A stretch of DNA of 6,896 bases from an uncultured bacterium (lineage in GTDB: Bacteria; Verrucomicrobiota; Kiritimatiellia; CAIKKV01): positions 1-6,896 of the forward strand of contig CAIKKV010000289.1 in NCBI GenBank assembly GCA_903828035.1. The letters are read 5' to 3'. The notes beneath the pieces are model-generated. The model was not told where the DNA came from and made no database searches. It saw nothing but the letters and a program-made list of their open reading frames with translations. A program made the translations under genes and the position numbers. Positions 5,434 through 6,896 of the stretch are shown here, piece after piece; the stretch's first letter is position 1; the number at the start of each line of letters is the position of its first letter.

Positions 5434-6896
5434 CAGCGCGGGGCGGCGGCGTCGGGATCCATCACGGCGCCGGTTCCGGCGCTGGTCACGAAGCGGGCAT
5501 ACCGGCCCAGCCAGCCGGTGCGCACGCGGGGCACGAAGGGCTTCTGCTCGGCGCGCCGTTTCGCCAGCTCGGCGGGGGGGATGTCGGCCTCCAGCTTGCG
5601 GGCCGGGATATCGAGCCGGATCCGGTCGCCGTCCTTCAGCAGGCCGATCAGGCCGCCCTCGGCCGCCTCGGGCGACACATGGCCGATGCAGGCGCCGCGT
5701 GTGCCGCCGGAGACCCGGCCGTCCGTGATCAGCGCCACGCTTTCACCCAGGCCGCGGCCCATGATGTAGGAGGTCGGCCCCAGCATCTCCTGCATGCCGG
5801 GCCCGCCCCTGGGGCCTTCGTAGCGGATCACCACCACGTCGCCCGCCTTGACGCGGTCGGCCAGGATGCCTTCGCAGGCTTCCTCCTGCGAATTGAAAAT
5901 CACGGCGGGCCCTTCAAACTTGCGCATGGAGGGAGCCACGCCCGCGGTTTTCACCACGGCGCCGTTTTCCGCCAGGTTGCCGCGCAGGATGGCGAGTCCG
6001 CCATCGCTGGAGTAGGGGTTGTCGATGGAGTGAATGACGGCGCGGTCGGTCACCTCGGCGCGGGAATAGTAGCTGCGGATGCTCTTGCCCAGCACGGTGG
6101 GGCAGGCGGTGTGGAGGAGGCCGCGGATGGCGCTGATCTCCTTCATGATGGCGCCGATGCCGCCGGCGCGATCCACGTCCTGCATGTGGAAGGCCGAGGA
6201 GGGCGCCACCTTGCAGATGTTGGGGCAGCGGCGCGAGATGTCGTCGATGCGGTCCAGGTTGTAGGGGACGCCCGCCTCGTGGGCGATCGCCAGGGCGTGC
6301 AGGATGGTGTTCGTGCTGCCGCCCATGGCCATGTCCACGGCGAAGGCGTTGTCCAGCGACTTTTCCGTCACGATGTCGCGCGGCTTCGGGCCGCCCGCCA
6401 GCGCCAGGGCCACGACGCGGCGGCCGGCCTGCTTGAAGAGCTTGCGGCGGCGGGGGTCGTCGGCCAGGATGGAGCCGTTGCCGGGGAGGGCGATGCCGAT
6501 GGCCTCGCACAGGCAGTTCATGGAGTTGGCGGTGAACATGCCGGAGCAGGAGCCGCAGCCGGGGCAGGCCGCGCTCTCCATGGCGGTCAGGCCCTCTTCC
6601 GACAGGCTGCCCTTCTTGAACTGGGCCACGCCCTCGAACACGCTGATCAGGTCGAGCGCCTTGCCGTCGGCGTCGACGCCGGCGGCCATCGGCCCGCCGC
6701 TGACCATGAGCGTGGGGATGTTCACGCGCAGGGCGCCCATGAGCATGCCGGGCACCACCTTGTCGCAGTTGGGGATGCAGATCAGCGCATCGAACGCGTG
6801 GGCGCGGGCCATCGTCTCCACGCAGTCGGCGATCAGCTCGCGGCTGGGCAGCGAATACTTCATGCCGGCGTGGCCCATGGCGATGCCGTCGCACAC
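5433..6896 (-). CDS. ilvD: Dihydroxy-acid dehydratase (N-terminus cut by window edge)
   Basis: Fe-S enzyme that dehydrates 2,3-dihydroxy-isovalerate and 2,3-dihydroxy-3-methylvalerate to the 2-keto acids in valine, leucine and isoleucine synthesis. The window shows 487 residues, starting inside the conserved [11 protein letters not shown] motif. By alignment from memory to the E. coli enzyme about 78-80 residues are missing, so the full protein is near 565 residues, the shorter IlvD type. In visible numbering, cluster cysteines are Cys44 (PNCDK) and Cys117 (GSCSGMF); the first cluster cysteine lies off the edge. Magnesium ligands are Asp3, Asp45 and Glu370 (MQEMLGP), with Lys46 the lysine that is carbamylated in the family. 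Ser396 (GRVSGGTRG) is the likely catalytic base. The C-terminus, [18 protein letters not shown], is typical. The GTG at the edge is an internal valine codon, not a start. Edd (6-phosphogluconate dehydratase) is homologous but fits these motifs less well. Confidence 0.95.
   Translation of the reverse strand: MCDGIAMGHAGMKYSLPSRELIADCVETMARAHAFDALICIPNCDKVVPGMLMGALRVNIPTLMVSGGPMAAGVDADGKALDLISVFEGVAQFKKGSLSEEGLTAMESAACPGCGSCSGMFTANSMNCLCEAIGIALPGNGSILADDPRRRKLFKQAGRRVVALALAGGPKPRDIVTEKSLDNAFAVDMAMGGSTNTILHALAIAHEAGVPYNLDRIDDISRRCPNICKVAPSSAFHMQDVDRAGGIGAIMKEISAIRGLLHTACPTVLGKSIRSYYSRAEVTDRAVIHSIDNPYSSDGGLAILRGNLAENGAVVKTAGVAPSMRKFEGPAVIFNSQEEACEGILADRVKAGDVVVIRYEGPRGGPGMQEMLGPTSYIMGRGLGESVALITDGRVSGGTRGACIGHVSPEAAEGGLIGLLKDGDRIRLDIPARKLEADIPPAELAKRRAEQKPFVPRVRTGWLGRYARFVTSAGTGAVMDPDAAAPR

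Noticed and set aside
4999..5769. 256-codon plus-strand open frame spanning the mtaB-ilvD junction
   Set aside because: It is antisense to two well-recognised genes and shows no domain.
5914..6894. 326-codon minus-strand open frame
   Set aside because: It is the same strand as ilvD in a different frame, with Arg/His/Pro/Gly-rich low-complexity product. ilvD motifs cover the region.

Overview
The window is a GC-rich, densely packed bacterial chromosome segment in which all six genes lie on the minus strand. They are therefore transcribed from the right edge toward the left edge. No genes for RNAs, mobile elements, CRISPR arrays or phage were seen. The lineage cannot be fixed from the sequence alone. 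The GC-rich codon use, the Shine-Dalgarno sites at some genes, the LeuB subtype (a short, REN-SGG-type enzyme with an APKY loop) and the general gene style would fit a PVC-group bacterium (Verrucomicrobiota, Kiritimatiellota, Lentisphaerota or Planctomycetota). This is a recollection-based guess with low confidence.

In transcription order, the right end holds ilvD (dihydroxy-acid dehydratase, valine/isoleucine/leucine synthesis), with its first ~80 codons cut off by the window edge. Its TGA overlaps by one base the ATG of mtaB, the radical-SAM tRNA methylthiotransferase that converts t6A37 to ms2t6A37. A 111-bp spacer follows. It carries a degenerate 9-bp tandem repeat running through the mtaB stop codon, then a well-formed sigma70-type promoter and Shine-Dalgarno site for leuB (3-isopropylmalate dehydrogenase, leucine synthesis). 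leuB ends three bases before an unusual heptamer-repeat block (ATAGCGG/CCGCTAT), part of which forms a textbook intrinsic terminator.

Below the terminator, a PHP-domain metal-dependent hydrolase/phosphoesterase gene and an aldo/keto reductase gene overlap by four bases (ATGA) and form a coupled pair of unknown substrate. After 51 bp comes a GspE/PilB-type secretion or pilus ATPase, complete at its N-terminus and cut at the left edge before its C-terminal part. The PHP gene and the ATPase gene lack a Shine-Dalgarno site. Instead both carry the same 9-mer, TCTACACTG, 7-8 bases before their ATG, which reads as a -10 box placed for leaderless transcription.

Functionally, ilvD and leuB belong to branched-chain amino-acid synthesis. 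mtaB is a housekeeping tRNA modification gene tied to ilvD by overlap. PHP-AKR and the secretion ATPase look like separate transcription units. I found no sign of a novel multi-gene system. The most interesting signals are the shared near-start 9-mer, the heptamer-repeat terminator, the nonamer repeat at the mtaB stop and the NADP-type loop in LeuB.
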